A DNA stretch of 64,000 nt from UBA6912 sp963792895 (GTDB lineage: Bacteria > Actinomycetota > Acidimicrobiia > Spongiisociales > UBA5794). A model generated the notes under the pieces. The model had not been told where the DNA came from and ran no database searches. It saw only the letters and a list, made by a program, of their open reading frames with translations. Numbering within the stretch: the stretch's first letter is position 1; the number at the start of each line of letters is the position of its first letter. This document shows, one piece after another, positions 16,618-24,967 of this stretch. The stretch spans positions 62,001 through 126,000 of the forward strand of contig CAWBYA010000007.1 of the NCBI GenBank assembly GCA_963792895.1. Direction: 5' to 3'. The translations under genes and the position numbers were made by a program.

Positions 16618-17154
16618 TCAGGTTCCCGAGATGGTCCGCGAGCAGACGTCGCCCGCGAAGACGCGGGATTTGACGGTGCCGATGGGTACCCCGAGCGCCT
16701 CTGCGGCGGTATCGAGGCTGAGACCCTGAAGGTCCACCAGCACGACGGCAGCCCGAAACTCGGGAGGGATGGCGGCAAGCGCCTCCTCGATGGCGGGCCG
16801 GACGTCGACCGCTGCATACGGATCTTCGGCGTGCGGATCCGACAACTCAGTCGTCTCCGGAAGGGGGTCGGTGGGTTTTCGCTGGCGCCTGCGCAAGTGG
16901 TCGTAACACACGTTCACCGTGACGCGGTAGAGCCAGGTCGAAAATGCCGCCTCGGCTTTGAATCGATCGGCTTTGCGGAAGAGCAGCACAAACGTGTCTT
17001 GCATCGCATCGAGCGCCGCGTCGCGATCGCGGAGCATCCGCAGGCACACCGCAAACACCCGGTCCTGGTGCCGGCGGACGAGGTCGTCGAAGGCGCCGAC
17101 ATCACCGGCGACGTAGCGCTCGACGAGGGCGATGTCTTTGGCTCTGTCGGTCAT
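16618..17154 (-). CDS. ECF-type RNA polymerase sigma factor (SigM position)
   Basis: ECF sigma factor with region 2 (AFDDLVRRHQDRVFAV, then FSTWLYRVTVNVCYDHLRRR) and region 4 (IPPEFRAAVVLVDLQGLSLDTAAEALGVPIGTVKSRVF). ATG 17154 is used, giving 178 residues. The final residues AGDVCSRTISGT look foreign to the family. One alternative frame after GTVKSRVFAG reads RRLLADHLGNLRPPERHQT, typical of ECF C-termini; another ends with an ATGA overlap with the anti-sigma gene. A one-base error near 16640 is therefore possible. Its place before an anti-sigma gene and trxB matches sigM of M. tuberculosis. Confidence 0.88.
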   Translation of the reverse strand: MTDRAKDIALVERYVAGDVGAFDDLVRRHQDRVFAVCLRMLRDRDAALDAMQDTFVLLFRKADRFKAEAAFSTWLYRVTVNVCYDHLRRRQRKPTDPLPETTELSDPHAEDPYAAVDVRPAIEEALAAIPPEFRAAVVLVDLQGLSLDTAAEALGVPIGTVKSRVFAGDVCSRTISGT

Positions 17155-17188
17155 GCGTTCCGGATTCTCGTCACCCGAGACGCAGAAG

Positions 17189-18502
17189 TCATGGTCTGAA
17201 CGAGACCTCGGAGATTTCGGCCCAGTACTCGCCGTCACTCTGGTCCGGAAGCGCGGTCAACCACAGCAACCACACGCCGCCGTCCTTGGCGGGGAGTTGA
17301 AGCGATGCCGTGCCGGATACGAGCGTGCCGGAGCTGATGGTTTCCCAGCCTTCGATGCCTGCAGGAGGGGTCGCAGCCCACCCGACCTGATAGGCAGTGC
17401 CGGCCGAGCCGCGGACTTCCACCATTCGCACCGAAGCCGCCGGTGTGAACACGACTCCAACGCCGGGCTTGATCGATGTGAGTGGGCTGAAGTAGCGCTC
17501 GGTGCGCCACGCAGTCGCCGGATCCCCGTCGTGCAAGAGCGGAATGTCCCCCTCGCGTTCGGACAGGTTGTCGCCGAACGGGTCGAACGAGGTGGCGGTG
17601 ACGGCAACGATCTCGTCGCCTCCGGGCGCCGGCGGTGGCGGAACCGTGCCCTCACTCGGTGGCGTTGAGTCTCCCGGTGCTGCCGTCGGGAGAGGCTGTG
17701 GAGTGGCCGGGAAGAGAAAAGGTGAGTCGGGGTCGACGTCGATGCTCAGCCCGGCCGCAGCCACGAGGAGCGCCGTCGCCAACAGAATCGCTGCGGGCGT
17801 CACCCACCGCCACGACCAGCCCCCGTCACCGGGCGCTTCCGGAGTGAACGGTGCCGAACGCAGCGACGCGGCGAGTTGGGCCGCAGACAGCGCACCCGCT
17901 GCGGCGGCCGAGAGGGCATCGTCCACCGACCGCGGGATGCCCTCGACCACCTGGGACGGGCGCAGGTCTGGAGCGTCTGAGCCGGTCAGTGCCTGGCGCA
18001 GGGTGCCGGCGAGTGCCCTCGTGTCATCGCCCGGCGTGGCGGTCTGATGGGGCCGTCCGTAGGCTCCGAGCTTTGCGGGATGTGCCGCTGAGAACAGGAT
18101 CGCACCCGGATCGATCGCCCCATGGACGATGCCCGCTTCGTGCAGCGCGGCCAGACCCTCGGCGAGGCCGGCGGCGTTGGGAAGAAACTCGTTGACGGGG
18201 AGCGTGTCGCCCGCTCGAAGTCGATCCGCGACCGACACGGCACCGTTCCATTCGAGGACTGCATAGGTTGCTCCGTCCCGGTTCACCTCGTAGACCTTGG
18301 CGAGGTGAATGTGGCTGACGGCAGCAGCAGCTCTCACGTCGGTGACGTATGCATCGTGCCGAGCCGGATGGGCGGCAGGATCGAGTGCCCGGATGAGCAC
18401 CGGACGATCGAGCGCTTGGTCGGTCGCCAGCCACTCCTCGACGTCGATGTCGCGTCCGAGGCGAACCTGGGTCTGGTACCGATCGGGCAGCCTGGGGGCC
18501 AG
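17189..18502 (-). CDS. Pseudokinase with C-terminal discoidin-like domain (MurJ C-terminal region as a separate protein)
   Basis: About 437 residues: a protein-kinase fold at 5-215, a membrane helix (ILLATALLVAAAGL) near 265, a Pro/Ser-rich linker and a discoidin-like domain (AVTATSFDPFGDN to WAEISEVSF). The kinase is inactive by sequence: the lysine strand reads VLIRAL, the catalytic loop is VHGAIDPGAIL instead of HRDLKPxN, and no DFG is present. This is the architecture attached to the MurJ flippase in mycobacteria, where it binds FhaA. Kinase similarity begins at RYQTQVRLGRDIDVEEWLATD, upstream of the first GTG (18400). An in-frame stop lies just before it, and the only start I can offer is CTG 18502 with GGAG upstream. 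Confidence 0.72.
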   Translation of the reverse strand: MAPRLPDRYQTQVRLGRDIDVEEWLATDQALDRPVLIRALDPAAHPARHDAYVTDVRAAAAVSHIHLAKVYEVNRDGATYAVLEWNGAVSVADRLRAGDTLPVNEFLPNAAGLAEGLAALHEAGIVHGAIDPGAILFSAAHPAKLGAYGRPHQTATPGDDTRALAGTLRQALTGSDAPDLRPSQVVEGIPRSVDDALSAAAAGALSAAQLAASLRSAPFTPEAPGDGGWSWRWVTPAAILLATALLVAAAGLSIDVDPDSPFLFPATPQPLPTAAPGDSTPPSEGTVPPPPAPGGDEIVAVTATSFDPFGDNLSEREGDIPLLHDGDPATAWRTERYFSPLTSIKPGVGVVFTPAASVRMVEVRGSAGTAYQVGWAATPPAGIEGWETISSGTLVSGTASLQLPAKDGGVWLLWLTALPDQSDGEYWAEISEVSFRP

Positions 18503-18543
18503 GGTGGTCTCCGGGGTCGGATGCGACCGAGGTTAACGGCAGG

Positions 18544-19281
18544 TCAGGCTTGACAACGCAACAGTGCAAGCGCGTCGGGGAGCCGGACGAAACCTTCGCT
18601 CTCGTAGAGCGAGATCGCACTGCCGTTGTCGTACTGCGTGTTGAGCAGCATCACTTGCGCCCCCGCTGCCCTGGCCTTGCGGGCCGCAACCCGCACGAGC
18701 GACCGGCCCATGCCTTGTCCATGCCATCGCGGGTGGACGGCAACCCGCTGCAGGTAGCTGATCGCACTCCCGTAGCCGATCACGGCAAATCCCGTTGGGT
18801 GACCGTTGCCGTCACGGATGATCAAGATGCTGGACCGACCCGTCGCCTCGATGGCTTCCGCGAGGCCGTGGACGTCGAATCGCCAGAAGTCATCGAACGC
18901 GGCTGCATCTATCGAAAGCAGCTCGTCACGTTCGATCTCGTCGGCGACGACGACGAGGTGATTCGGGCTGGGAGGGAGGGCGTCGAGGGGCTTGCGCATC
19001 AGTGCCAGATCGATGAACGGTGTGAAGCCCGCTTCGCGCCATGGGCCGCGTGCGCTGGACGGAAGCGGAGGCGACAACACCGAATCTGCGCCGAGTCCAA
19101 GGAGCTCGTGTGCGCAGGCGCCGAGGAACGCGCTGCCCCCGCGTACGAGACGCAGGCTGGCATCGAGCGACACATCGTTCCATGGGCGGGCATCGGAGCG
19201 AGACCAGCCACGGCGGAACGTGATCGGTCCGGGCCAATCGCCTCTATAGGCCACCCGGAACGGGCTCTCCGCCAACGCCAC
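18544..19281 (-). CDS. GNAT-family N-acetyltransferase
   Basis: 245 residues with a C-terminal GNAT domain (residues about 110-240). The acetyl-CoA binding motif A is RVAVHPRWHGQGMGRSLV, preceded by ISYLQ and followed by LNTQYDNGSAISLYESEGF, the usual RimI-like end. The N-terminal 100 residues are less conserved and may form a second, degenerate GNAT half. The substrate is unknown. The GTG at 19281 is divergent from the HDAC-like gene, and the gene is 41 bp upstream of the pseudokinase on the same strand, heading the operon that leads to trxB and cwlM. Confidence 0.82.
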   Translation of the reverse strand: MALAESPFRVAYRGDWPGPITFRRGWSRSDARPWNDVSLDASLRLVRGGSAFLGACAHELLGLGADSVLSPPLPSSARGPWREAGFTPFIDLALMRKPLDALPPSPNHLVVVADEIERDELLSIDAAAFDDFWRFDVHGLAEAIEATGRSSILIIRDGNGHPTGFAVIGYGSAISYLQRVAVHPRWHGQGMGRSLVRVAARKARAAGAQVMLLNTQYDNGSAISLYESEGFVRLPDALALLRCQA

Positions 19282-19378
19282 GATGAAAGTCCCCCTCCCG
19301 ACTCGTCCAACGCGTCGAACGACGAACAGCGTACTCGGGTCAGAACCGGGTTCTGCCGCATCGTGTCATCATGGGGGC

Positions 19379-20389
19379 ATGCGTGTGCTGCTCGTCACTC
19401 ACCCGGCTTCGATGCTGCACGACACCGGCGTGGGTCACCCCGAGTGCGCGGCTCGCGTGCCCGCCGTCGTCGAGGGGGTGCGCACCTCGGGCCTCGAGGT
19501 CGTCGATCTCCAGCCGCCTGAAGCGACGCCGGCGATCCTGACCCTCGTGCATGAGGAGGCCTACGTCACGGCCGTGGAGCATTTCTGTGCGGCCGGCGGC
19601 GGCGCTCTCGATCCCGACACGGTTGCTCGACCTGGGTCCTGGGAAGCGGCCCTGCGGTCGGCAGGGGCGGGACCGGCCGCCGTCGCAGCGCTGCAACGCG
19701 GCGACGCCGAGGTGTCGTTCGTTGCCACCCGCCCGCCGGGTCACCACGCCATGCCGGCGCGCGCCATGGGCTTCTGCCTCTTCAACAACATCGCGATCAC
19801 GGCTCGCCTCCTGGTCGATGAGGGGCACAAGGTGGCCATTGTCGATTGGGACGTACACCACGGAAACAGCACCCAGGATGTCTTCTACAGCGAGCCGAGC
19901 GTGCTGTACATATCGATGCACGAGTTCCCGGCGTACCCGGGCACCGGCTGGCTGCACGAGGCAGGTGCAGGCCGAGCCTCCGGTGCGACCATCAACTTCC
20001 CGTGGCCGACGGGGACAGGGGGGAGCGCCTACCGCTGGGGTTTCGACAACATCGTCGACCCCGTGCTCGAACAGTTCGCACCGGATTGGCTCCTCGTCTC
20101 GGCGGGGTACGACGCCCACATTGCCGACCCGCTGGCGGGCATCCGGCTCGAAGCCGACGACTACCGCTTCATGGCCGGTCGCATCTCCGGGATCGTGCCG
20201 AACGGGCGCAGCATCTTGTTTCTCGAGGGCGGCTACGACATGGCGGCACTTCGGGCATCGTCGGCGGCGACGCTCCAAGGCTGGGAGTTGGGGCCTGTCG
20301 ACGATCACGTCACCGACCCCGGCCCCGGCCCGGCCGCCGAGATCGCGCACCGTGTCGCCGTCGAGACCAGCCGCCACTGGGATCTGTAG
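19379..20389 (+). CDS. Histone-deacetylase-superfamily amidohydrolase (AcuC/HDAC-like)
   Basis: 336-residue zinc-dependent deacetylase of the bacterial HDAC superfamily. The catalytic pair is in ATRPPGHHAMPARAMGFC, the zinc ligands in DWDVHHGNSTQD and SAGYDAHIADPLAG, and the substrate-facing tyrosine region in LFLEGGYD. Bacterial relatives deacetylate polyamines, acetoin-pathway proteins or other acetylated compounds, so the substrate is open. ATG 19379 gives MRVLLVTHP, the natural start of the first beta strand; the longer frame from 19283 would add unrelated residues and overlap the divergent promoter region. No ribosome-binding site is obvious. Confidence 0.92.
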   Translation: MRVLLVTHPASMLHDTGVGHPECAARVPAVVEGVRTSGLEVVDLQPPEATPAILTLVHEEAYVTAVEHFCAAGGGALDPDTVARPGSWEAALRSAGAGPAAVAALQRGDAEVSFVATRPPGHHAMPARAMGFCLFNNIAITARLLVDEGHKVAIVDWDVHHGNSTQDVFYSEPSVLYISMHEFPAYPGTGWLHEAGAGRASGATINFPWPTGTGGSAYRWGFDNIVDPVLEQFAPDWLLVSAGYDAHIADPLAGIRLEADDYRFMAGRISGIVPNGRSILFLEGGYDMAALRASSAATLQGWELGPVDDHVTDPGPGPAAEIAHRVAVETSRHWDL

Positions 20390-20484
20390 CTGGGATTCGA
20401 GGTTCTCCGTAGCGGGCAGTCGGTGGGTGGCGTGTCGGAGGGGACCGGTCGTGCGAAGCGGACCGACTCGGTACGCTCCCGTCC

Positions 20485-21084
20485 ATGGCCACGTTCACCT
20501 GTCGCGATTGCGGGACCGAGTTCACGGTCGCCGACCGCGTCCTCGACCGATACTCGGGGTGGCAGCCGCAACAGTGTCTGGCCTGCCGCGACGCATCGAA
20601 GGGCGCAAACACCCGCAGCTCCGCTGCGCCGACGCCCCCCCTCGCGCTCGACGGCCTCGACACCGGAGTGTTCACCGACGGTGGGGCGAGCCCCAACCCC
20701 GGGCCTGGAGGCTGGGGAGCGGTCTATGTCGTCGACGGGGAGATCGTCGCCGAGAACTACGGCCATGATCCGGCGACAACCAACAACCGCATGGAGCTGA
20801 CGGGCCTGATCGAAGGCGCAGCGCTCGTCCCGGAAGGTACCGCAGTCACCGTGTATTGCGACTCGAACCTCTCGGTCAGGACGATCAACGAATGGGCAGC
20901 CGGATGGGCCGCACGAGGCTGGAAGCGTAAGACGGGGCCGGTCGAGAATCTCGATCTGGTGCAGCATGCCTATCGCATCTTCTCGAGCCGACCCGAGCTC
21001 ACCCTGAAATGGGTCAAGGGACATGCCGGCGTTGCATGGAACGAGTATGCGGACGAACTGGCCAATCGCTGGCGAGAGCCGTGA
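20485..21084 (+). CDS. rnhA: Ribonuclease HI with N-terminal zinc ribbon
   Basis: 199-residue RNase H1, which cuts the RNA of RNA-DNA hybrids. Residues 1-40 form a four-cysteine ribbon (CRDCGTEF, then CLACRD), an added domain absent from E. coli RNase HI. The catalytic domain has the four carboxylates: FTDGGASPNPGPGGWG, RMELTGLIEGA, VYCDSNLSV and the final WVKGHAGVAWNEYADELA with the general-base histidine. The handle segment WAARGWKRKTG is present. The ATG has no Shine-Dalgarno, but TACGCT lies exactly 7 nt upstream (20472-20477), suggesting a leaderless message. Confidence 0.95.
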   Translation: MATFTCRDCGTEFTVADRVLDRYSGWQPQQCLACRDASKGANTRSSAAPTPPLALDGLDTGVFTDGGASPNPGPGGWGAVYVVDGEIVAENYGHDPATTNNRMELTGLIEGAALVPEGTAVTVYCDSNLSVRTINEWAAGWAARGWKRKTGPVENLDLVQHAYRIFSSRPELTLKWVKGHAGVAWNEYADELANRWREP

Positions 21085-21136
21085 CGCGTGACTCGCCGCT
21101 GACTCGACGTGCCGTCGATTGTCTACCCTTCGCGCT

Positions 21137-22558
21137 GTGATCCCTTCCCGCTTGGAACCGTTGCTCGACACGGGCGCGGCTCCTCGTGAGCTCGCCCTCC
21201 GCTTCGCTGCTTCCGGCAAGGTCTTGTACCTCGTCGGGGGCAGCGTCCGCGATGCGCTCCTTGGGCGCACCGCCACCGGCACGGATCTCGACTTCGCAAC
21301 CGACGCTCGGCCAGACGAGACTCGCACCATCGTGTCCGACTGGGCGCACGACCTCTATCTCGCAGGACAGACGTTTGGGACAATCGGCGCCATCAAGGAC
21401 GGTCACGTCTACGAGATCACGACCTTTCGCAGCGAGGTCTACAGGGAAGACTCCCGCAAGCCGGTCGTGACGTTCTCGGATCACATCGACACCGACCTGT
21501 CGCGGCGCGACTTCACGGTCAACGCAATGGCCATCCGCTTGCCCGCGTCCGGGGAAGCACCCGAGATGATCGACCCCCACGGCGGACTCTCGGATCTGGC
21601 TGCTGCTGTGCTGCGCTGCCCCCTCGACCCGCACGTCTCGTTCGGCGATGACCCGCTCCGAATGGTGCGGCTGTTCCGGTTCGTCTCGCAGCTCGGGTTC
21701 GTTCCCGACGATGCCGCGCTCGCTGCAGTGCGAGAGATGGCGGCTCGTCTCGGTGTTGTTTCGGCCGAGCGCATCCGAGCGGAACTGGACAAGCTCATGA
21801 CGGGCGAGTTCGTCGGACCGGCGCTGTGGGGGCTCCTCGACAGCGGCTTGGCCGCCGAGTTCCTCCCCGAGCTGCCCGCACTCGCCGTCGAGCAGGACCC
21901 GGTGCATCGGCACAAGGATGTGCTTGCACATACGGTGGCTGTCGTCGAGAAGGTCGCCGCCGTCGAAGAGGCCGGGCCGGACCTGACGCTGCGTCTCGCA
22001 GCGCTGTTTCATGACGTGGGCAAGCCGGCGACCCGACGGTTCGAGGACGGGGGAGTCACCTTCCACCACCACGAGGTGGTCGGGGCGCGCATGACGAAAG
22101 AGCGAATGGCGGCGCTGCGGTACTCGAACCAGATGGTGGATGACGTCTCTCGACTCGTGTTCCTCCACATGCGGCCGCACACGTACAAGATGGGATGGAC
22201 CGACTCCGCCGTTCGACGCTACGTGCGCGATGCAGGGCCGCTGCTCGACAAGCTCAATGCTCTCGTCCGGTGCGACGTGACCACGCGCAATGTCAAGCGA
22301 GCCAGGGCGATCGAGCGTCGGATCACGGAGCTCGAAGAGCGAATCGTCGAGCTGCGCCAACAGGAGGAGCTCGATGCGCTGCGCCCACCGATCGACGGCA
22401 ATGCCGTCATGGCGCACCTCGGCCTACCGCCCGGGCCGCTGGTCGGCGAAGCCGTGCGGCTCCTGACGGAGCACCGTATCGAGCATGGACCCTTCACCGA
22501 TCAGGAGGCGCTGGCGCTGCTCGATGCGTGGTGGGCAGAGCGCGGCGCCACGTCGTGA
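21137..22558 (+). CDS. cca: CCA tRNA nucleotidyltransferase
   Basis: 473 residues from GTG 21137. It adds or repairs the 3' CCA of tRNAs. The nucleotidyltransferase head shows YLVGGSVRDALLG, the metal-binding DLDFAT, and SRRDFTVNAMA; the neck and body follow, and a C-terminal HD domain (LFHDVGKPATRR, then HHHEVVGARM) is fused as in mycobacterial PcnA. The frame also offers TTG 21119, but TACCCT at 21124-21129 placed 7 nt before the GTG fits a leaderless start at 21137. The mycobacterial orthologue (Rv3907c) lies at the same end of the oriC block. The stop overlaps the next gene by GTGA. Confidence 0.93.
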   Translation: MIPSRLEPLLDTGAAPRELALRFAASGKVLYLVGGSVRDALLGRTATGTDLDFATDARPDETRTIVSDWAHDLYLAGQTFGTIGAIKDGHVYEITTFRSEVYREDSRKPVVTFSDHIDTDLSRRDFTVNAMAIRLPASGEAPEMIDPHGGLSDLAAAVLRCPLDPHVSFGDDPLRMVRLFRFVSQLGFVPDDAALAAVREMAARLGVVSAERIRAELDKLMTGEFVGPALWGLLDSGLAAEFLPELPALAVEQDPVHRHKDVLAHTVAVVEKVAAVEEAGPDLTLRLAALFHDVGKPATRRFEDGGVTFHHHEVVGARMTKERMAALRYSNQMVDDVSRLVFLHMRPHTYKMGWTDSAVRRYVRDAGPLLDKLNALVRCDVTTRNVKRARAIERRITELEERIVELRQQEELDALRPPIDGNAVMAHLGLPPGPLVGEAVRLLTEHRIEHGPFTDQEALALLDAWWAERGATS

Positions 22559-22920
22559 ACCGCTCGCCATCGGTCATCGCCATCCAATGGGGGACGATCG
22601 AAGTTGACGGACTCGGGACCTTCAAGGATGTGAAGCTGTGGCCCGGCGGCGGGCGGGAGTGGGACTGGCGCGAGACGGGAACGCGGCACCACCCGGGGAT
22701 CCAGCTCGGAGACATTGTCGAGCTCGTCGATCGCGGCGCACGGTCCATCGTGCTCGGGATCGGGATGAACCAGGCCCTCGGGGTGGCACCCGGTGTTGTA
22801 GCCGAGCTGGAGAAGCGAGGCATCCTCATCGAGGTGGCTGCAACGCCGACGGCGGTCGATGTGTACAACGCCAAGTCGGCTCACGAGGCGGTGGGCGGAC
22901 TGTTCCACTCGACGTGCTGA
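22555..22920 (+). CDS. Mth938-like (DUF498) domain protein
   Basis: 121 residues from GTG 22555, overlapping the cca stop. The Mth938 fold is recognisable from IEVDGLGTFKDVKLWPGGGREWDW, then LVDRGARSIVLGIGMNQ, the hydrophobic strand RGILIEVAATPTAVDVYN and a C-terminal helix KSAHEAVGGLFHSTC. Relatives (mammalian AAMDC, archaeal MTH938) have no established enzymatic function. Coupling to cca by translational overlap indicates co-expression only. What it does here is unknown. Confidence 0.85.
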   Translation: MNRSPSVIAIQWGTIEVDGLGTFKDVKLWPGGGREWDWRETGTRHHPGIQLGDIVELVDRGARSIVLGIGMNQALGVAPGVVAELEKRGILIEVAATPTAVDVYNAKSAHEAVGGLFHSTC

Positions 22921-22936
22921 GGTGGCGCGTCAGCGG

Positions 22937-23060
22937 TCAGATGCCGCCGCTCACGTGGATGTTCTCGCCCACGAAGCGCGGCAGCACGGCCGATACCGCC
23001 GGCGGTGCCGGTGACGAGCGCAGTCGACGAACGCGAGGTCGTGGTGAACATCGCCAGCCA
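22937..23060 (-). pseudogene. Short-chain dehydrogenase remnant
   Basis: On the minus strand TALVTGTAGGIGRA, the NAD(P)-binding start of an SDR protein, is followed after only about 10 codons, and in another frame, by FVGENIHVSGGI and a stop, which resembles an SDR C-terminus. The whole catalytic middle is missing, so this looks like an internally deleted relic. The similarity is short, hence the modest confidence. Confidence 0.4.
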
Positions 23061-23065
23061 TCGGA

Positions 23066-23185
23066 TCAGCCGTCGCTCACGTGCGGCCGGAGCACCTTGG
23101 CCACGCTCGTCGGCGTCCACGCGAACAGATCCGAGGTGTTGCCTCGGGCAAGCAGGTTGCCGCGACGATGCATGGTGCCACTCAT
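23066..23185 (-). pseudogene. Aminoglycoside-phosphotransferase-like gene fragment
   Basis: A 39-codon frame from ATG 23185 to TGA 23066 contains LARGNTSDLFAWTPTSVAKVLRP, which matches the glycine-loop and lysine strand at the start of APH/choline-kinase-like proteins (typical pattern GNTADVYxWGxGxVLKLxRP). Nothing recognisable as the rest of the kinase follows. Together with the SDR relic it marks a decayed 480-bp stretch between the Mth938 and ABC-F genes. Confidence 0.4.
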
Positions 23186-23401
23186 CTTCGCTGAGTACCG
23201 CGCACGGCCGCCGATCGCGCTGGTGCTGCGTGTGGTGAAGGGCTGCAGGACGATCGGTTCTCACCAGGCGGCCCGCCGAGGCTTCCCAGCCCGGCTCGCT
23301 GCCGGTACCATGTGGTGGTCGTCCAAAGAGGAGCACGTGCGCACCGCAGCTTGAATCCGCCGTTCCCGGCCCCGTGGCCGGCCTCGTGCCGAGGAGCTGT
23401 T

Positions 23402-24895
23402 GTGCCTGCTGTTCATCTCGACCATCTCTCGTTCCGCTTCTCTTCTGCCGTCGAGGTGCTCGACGACGTGACCGTTCACCTCGGCCGAGGATGGACGGGC
23501 GTCGTCGGTCCCAACGGCTCGGGGAAGACGACATTGTTGCACCTCGTCGCCGGTCGTCTCGTCCCCACCTCAGGCGCCGTTGTCCTCGACCCAACGACTG
23601 CAGTGTGCGTCGTCTGCGATCAGGAAGTCGAGACGCTCCCGCCCGCCGTCGCTGCCTTCGGTGTCTCGTGGGACGGTCCCGACGTGAGGCTTCGGGGCAA
23701 GCTGCGCCTCGACCCTGCCGCTCTCGACCGATGGGCGACGTTGTCACCGGGGGAGCGAAAGCGGTGGCAGATCGGCGCCGCGCTGGCGCGGCGTCCTGAT
23801 GTGTTGTTGCTCGATGAGCCCACCAATCACCTGGATCGTGAAGGCCGGAGCGTATTGGTCGAGGCGCTCAACCGGTTCGACGGCGCCGGCCTCGTCGTGT
23901 CGCACGATCGAGGGCTGCTCGACGCGCTCACGGTGCGAACACTGCGCCTCGCCCGCGGCGGCGCCGATCTGTGGGGAGGCGGCTACACCGCTGCGCGCGA
24001 GGCGTGGACGGCTGTCGAGCGGGAGCATCTCGTGCAGTACCGCAGCTTGCGGCGTGAGCAGAAGAAGCTCCAGCGTCGCATGGCCGACCAGCGTCGGGCG
24101 ACCGAGGCGAAACGGGCCGAGTTCGCACGACGGCAGCGGACCTCGGATTTCAAGGACATCGATGCACGCAGCGCCGCGGCAACGGGCGTGTATCGCTCAG
24201 GCGAGTCGGCAGCAGCCCGCCGGCTTGCTGTGACGGCGCGGGCCCAGGATCGTATCGCCGAACGGGCCGCCGACTTCGAGATGACCCGAGAGCTCGGTGG
24301 CGCCCTGTTCGTCGACTTCGAGCCGGCGCCGAAGGCCGACGTCCTGTCCTACCGGGGAACGGTCGTCGCAGGAGACGAGGAGCTGCTGGCTCACGTTGAT
24401 GCGGCGATCGGCCGCACCGATCGGATTTGGCTTCGGGGCCGCAACGGCAGCGGCAAGTCGACGCTGCTGACGACGATGCTCGCAGCGAGTGGGCTTCCGG
24501 CCGCACGGGTGCTGTACCTCCCACAAGAGCTCACAGGTGCCGACCTCGTCGAGCTTCTGGGCGAGGTACGAGCTCTGCCGCCGGACGAGCGTGGCGACGT
24601 GCTCGCCATCGTCGCCGCCCTCGGCGTCGACCCCGAGGCTCTGCTCGCCTCTGAGCGGCCGTCGCCAGGCGAGGGGCGCAAGCTGGCGATGGCGCTCGGA
24701 TTGGGCAGGCGAGCGTGGCTGCTCCTCCTCGACGAGCCGACGAACCACCTCGACCTGCCGTCGATCGAGCGCCTCGAAGCGGCGCTGCTCGCCTACCCGG
24801 GAGCGCTGCTCGTGATCACTCACGACGAGACGTTTGCCGTGCGGCTGGGGCTCACCGAGTGGCGCATCGAGCAAGGCACGCTCAGCTCTGCCTGA
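23402..24895 (+). CDS. ABC-F family ATPase (two nucleotide-binding domains)
   Basis: 497 residues with two ABC cassettes and no membrane part. The first cassette has GPNGSGKTT (about residue 38), LSPGERKR and LLLDEPTNHLD; the second has GRNGSGKST, SPGEGRKLAM and LLLDEPTNHLDLPS. Between them lies the charged linker helix pair (LRREQKKLQRRMADQRRATE) that in ABC-F proteins reaches into the ribosome. Relatives act in translation or give ribosome-protection resistance; which applies here cannot be told. GTG 23402 is preferred to the frame from 23312 because GAGGAG lies just upstream and the protein then begins at the first strand (MPAVHLDHLSFRF). Confidence 0.9.
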   Translation: MPAVHLDHLSFRFSSAVEVLDDVTVHLGRGWTGVVGPNGSGKTTLLHLVAGRLVPTSGAVVLDPTTAVCVVCDQEVETLPPAVAAFGVSWDGPDVRLRGKLRLDPAALDRWATLSPGERKRWQIGAALARRPDVLLLDEPTNHLDREGRSVLVEALNRFDGAGLVVSHDRGLLDALTVRTLRLARGGADLWGGGYTAAREAWTAVEREHLVQYRSLRREQKKLQRRMADQRRATEAKRAEFARRQRTSDFKDIDARSAAATGVYRSGESAAARRLAVTARAQDRIAERAADFEMTRELGGALFVDFEPAPKADVLSYRGTVVAGDEELLAHVDAAIGRTDRIWLRGRNGSGKSTLLTTMLAASGLPAARVLYLPQELTGADLVELLGEVRALPPDERGDVLAIVAALGVDPEALLASERPSPGEGRKLAMALGLGRRAWLLLLDEPTNHLDLPSIERLEAALLAYPGALLVITHDETFAVRLGLTEWRIEQGTLSSA

Positions 24896-24905
24896 GATCG
24901 GAGGA

Positions 24906-24931
24906 GTTTGGACCCGTTGGGTTTCGGGTAC
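24906..24931 (+). promoter_or_regulatory. SigF/SigB-type stress promoter for the PA2169-family gene
   Basis: GTTT at 24906-24909, exactly 16 nt, then GGGTAC at 24926-24931, matching the general-stress sigma consensus GTTT-N(14-17)-GGGTA. The same spacing occurs at four other stress genes in this window. Confidence 0.8.
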
Positions 24932-24967
24932 GTCCTCCGCACACCGACCCGAGAAGGGAGCCCCCAA

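Noticed and set aside
15718..17199. 493-residue plus-strand frame across the anti-sigma and sigma genes
   Set aside because: Antisense to two well-recognised genes; composition-driven.
21014..22417. 467-residue minus-strand frame across cca
   Set aside because: Antisense to the CCA-adding enzyme; no recognisable motif.
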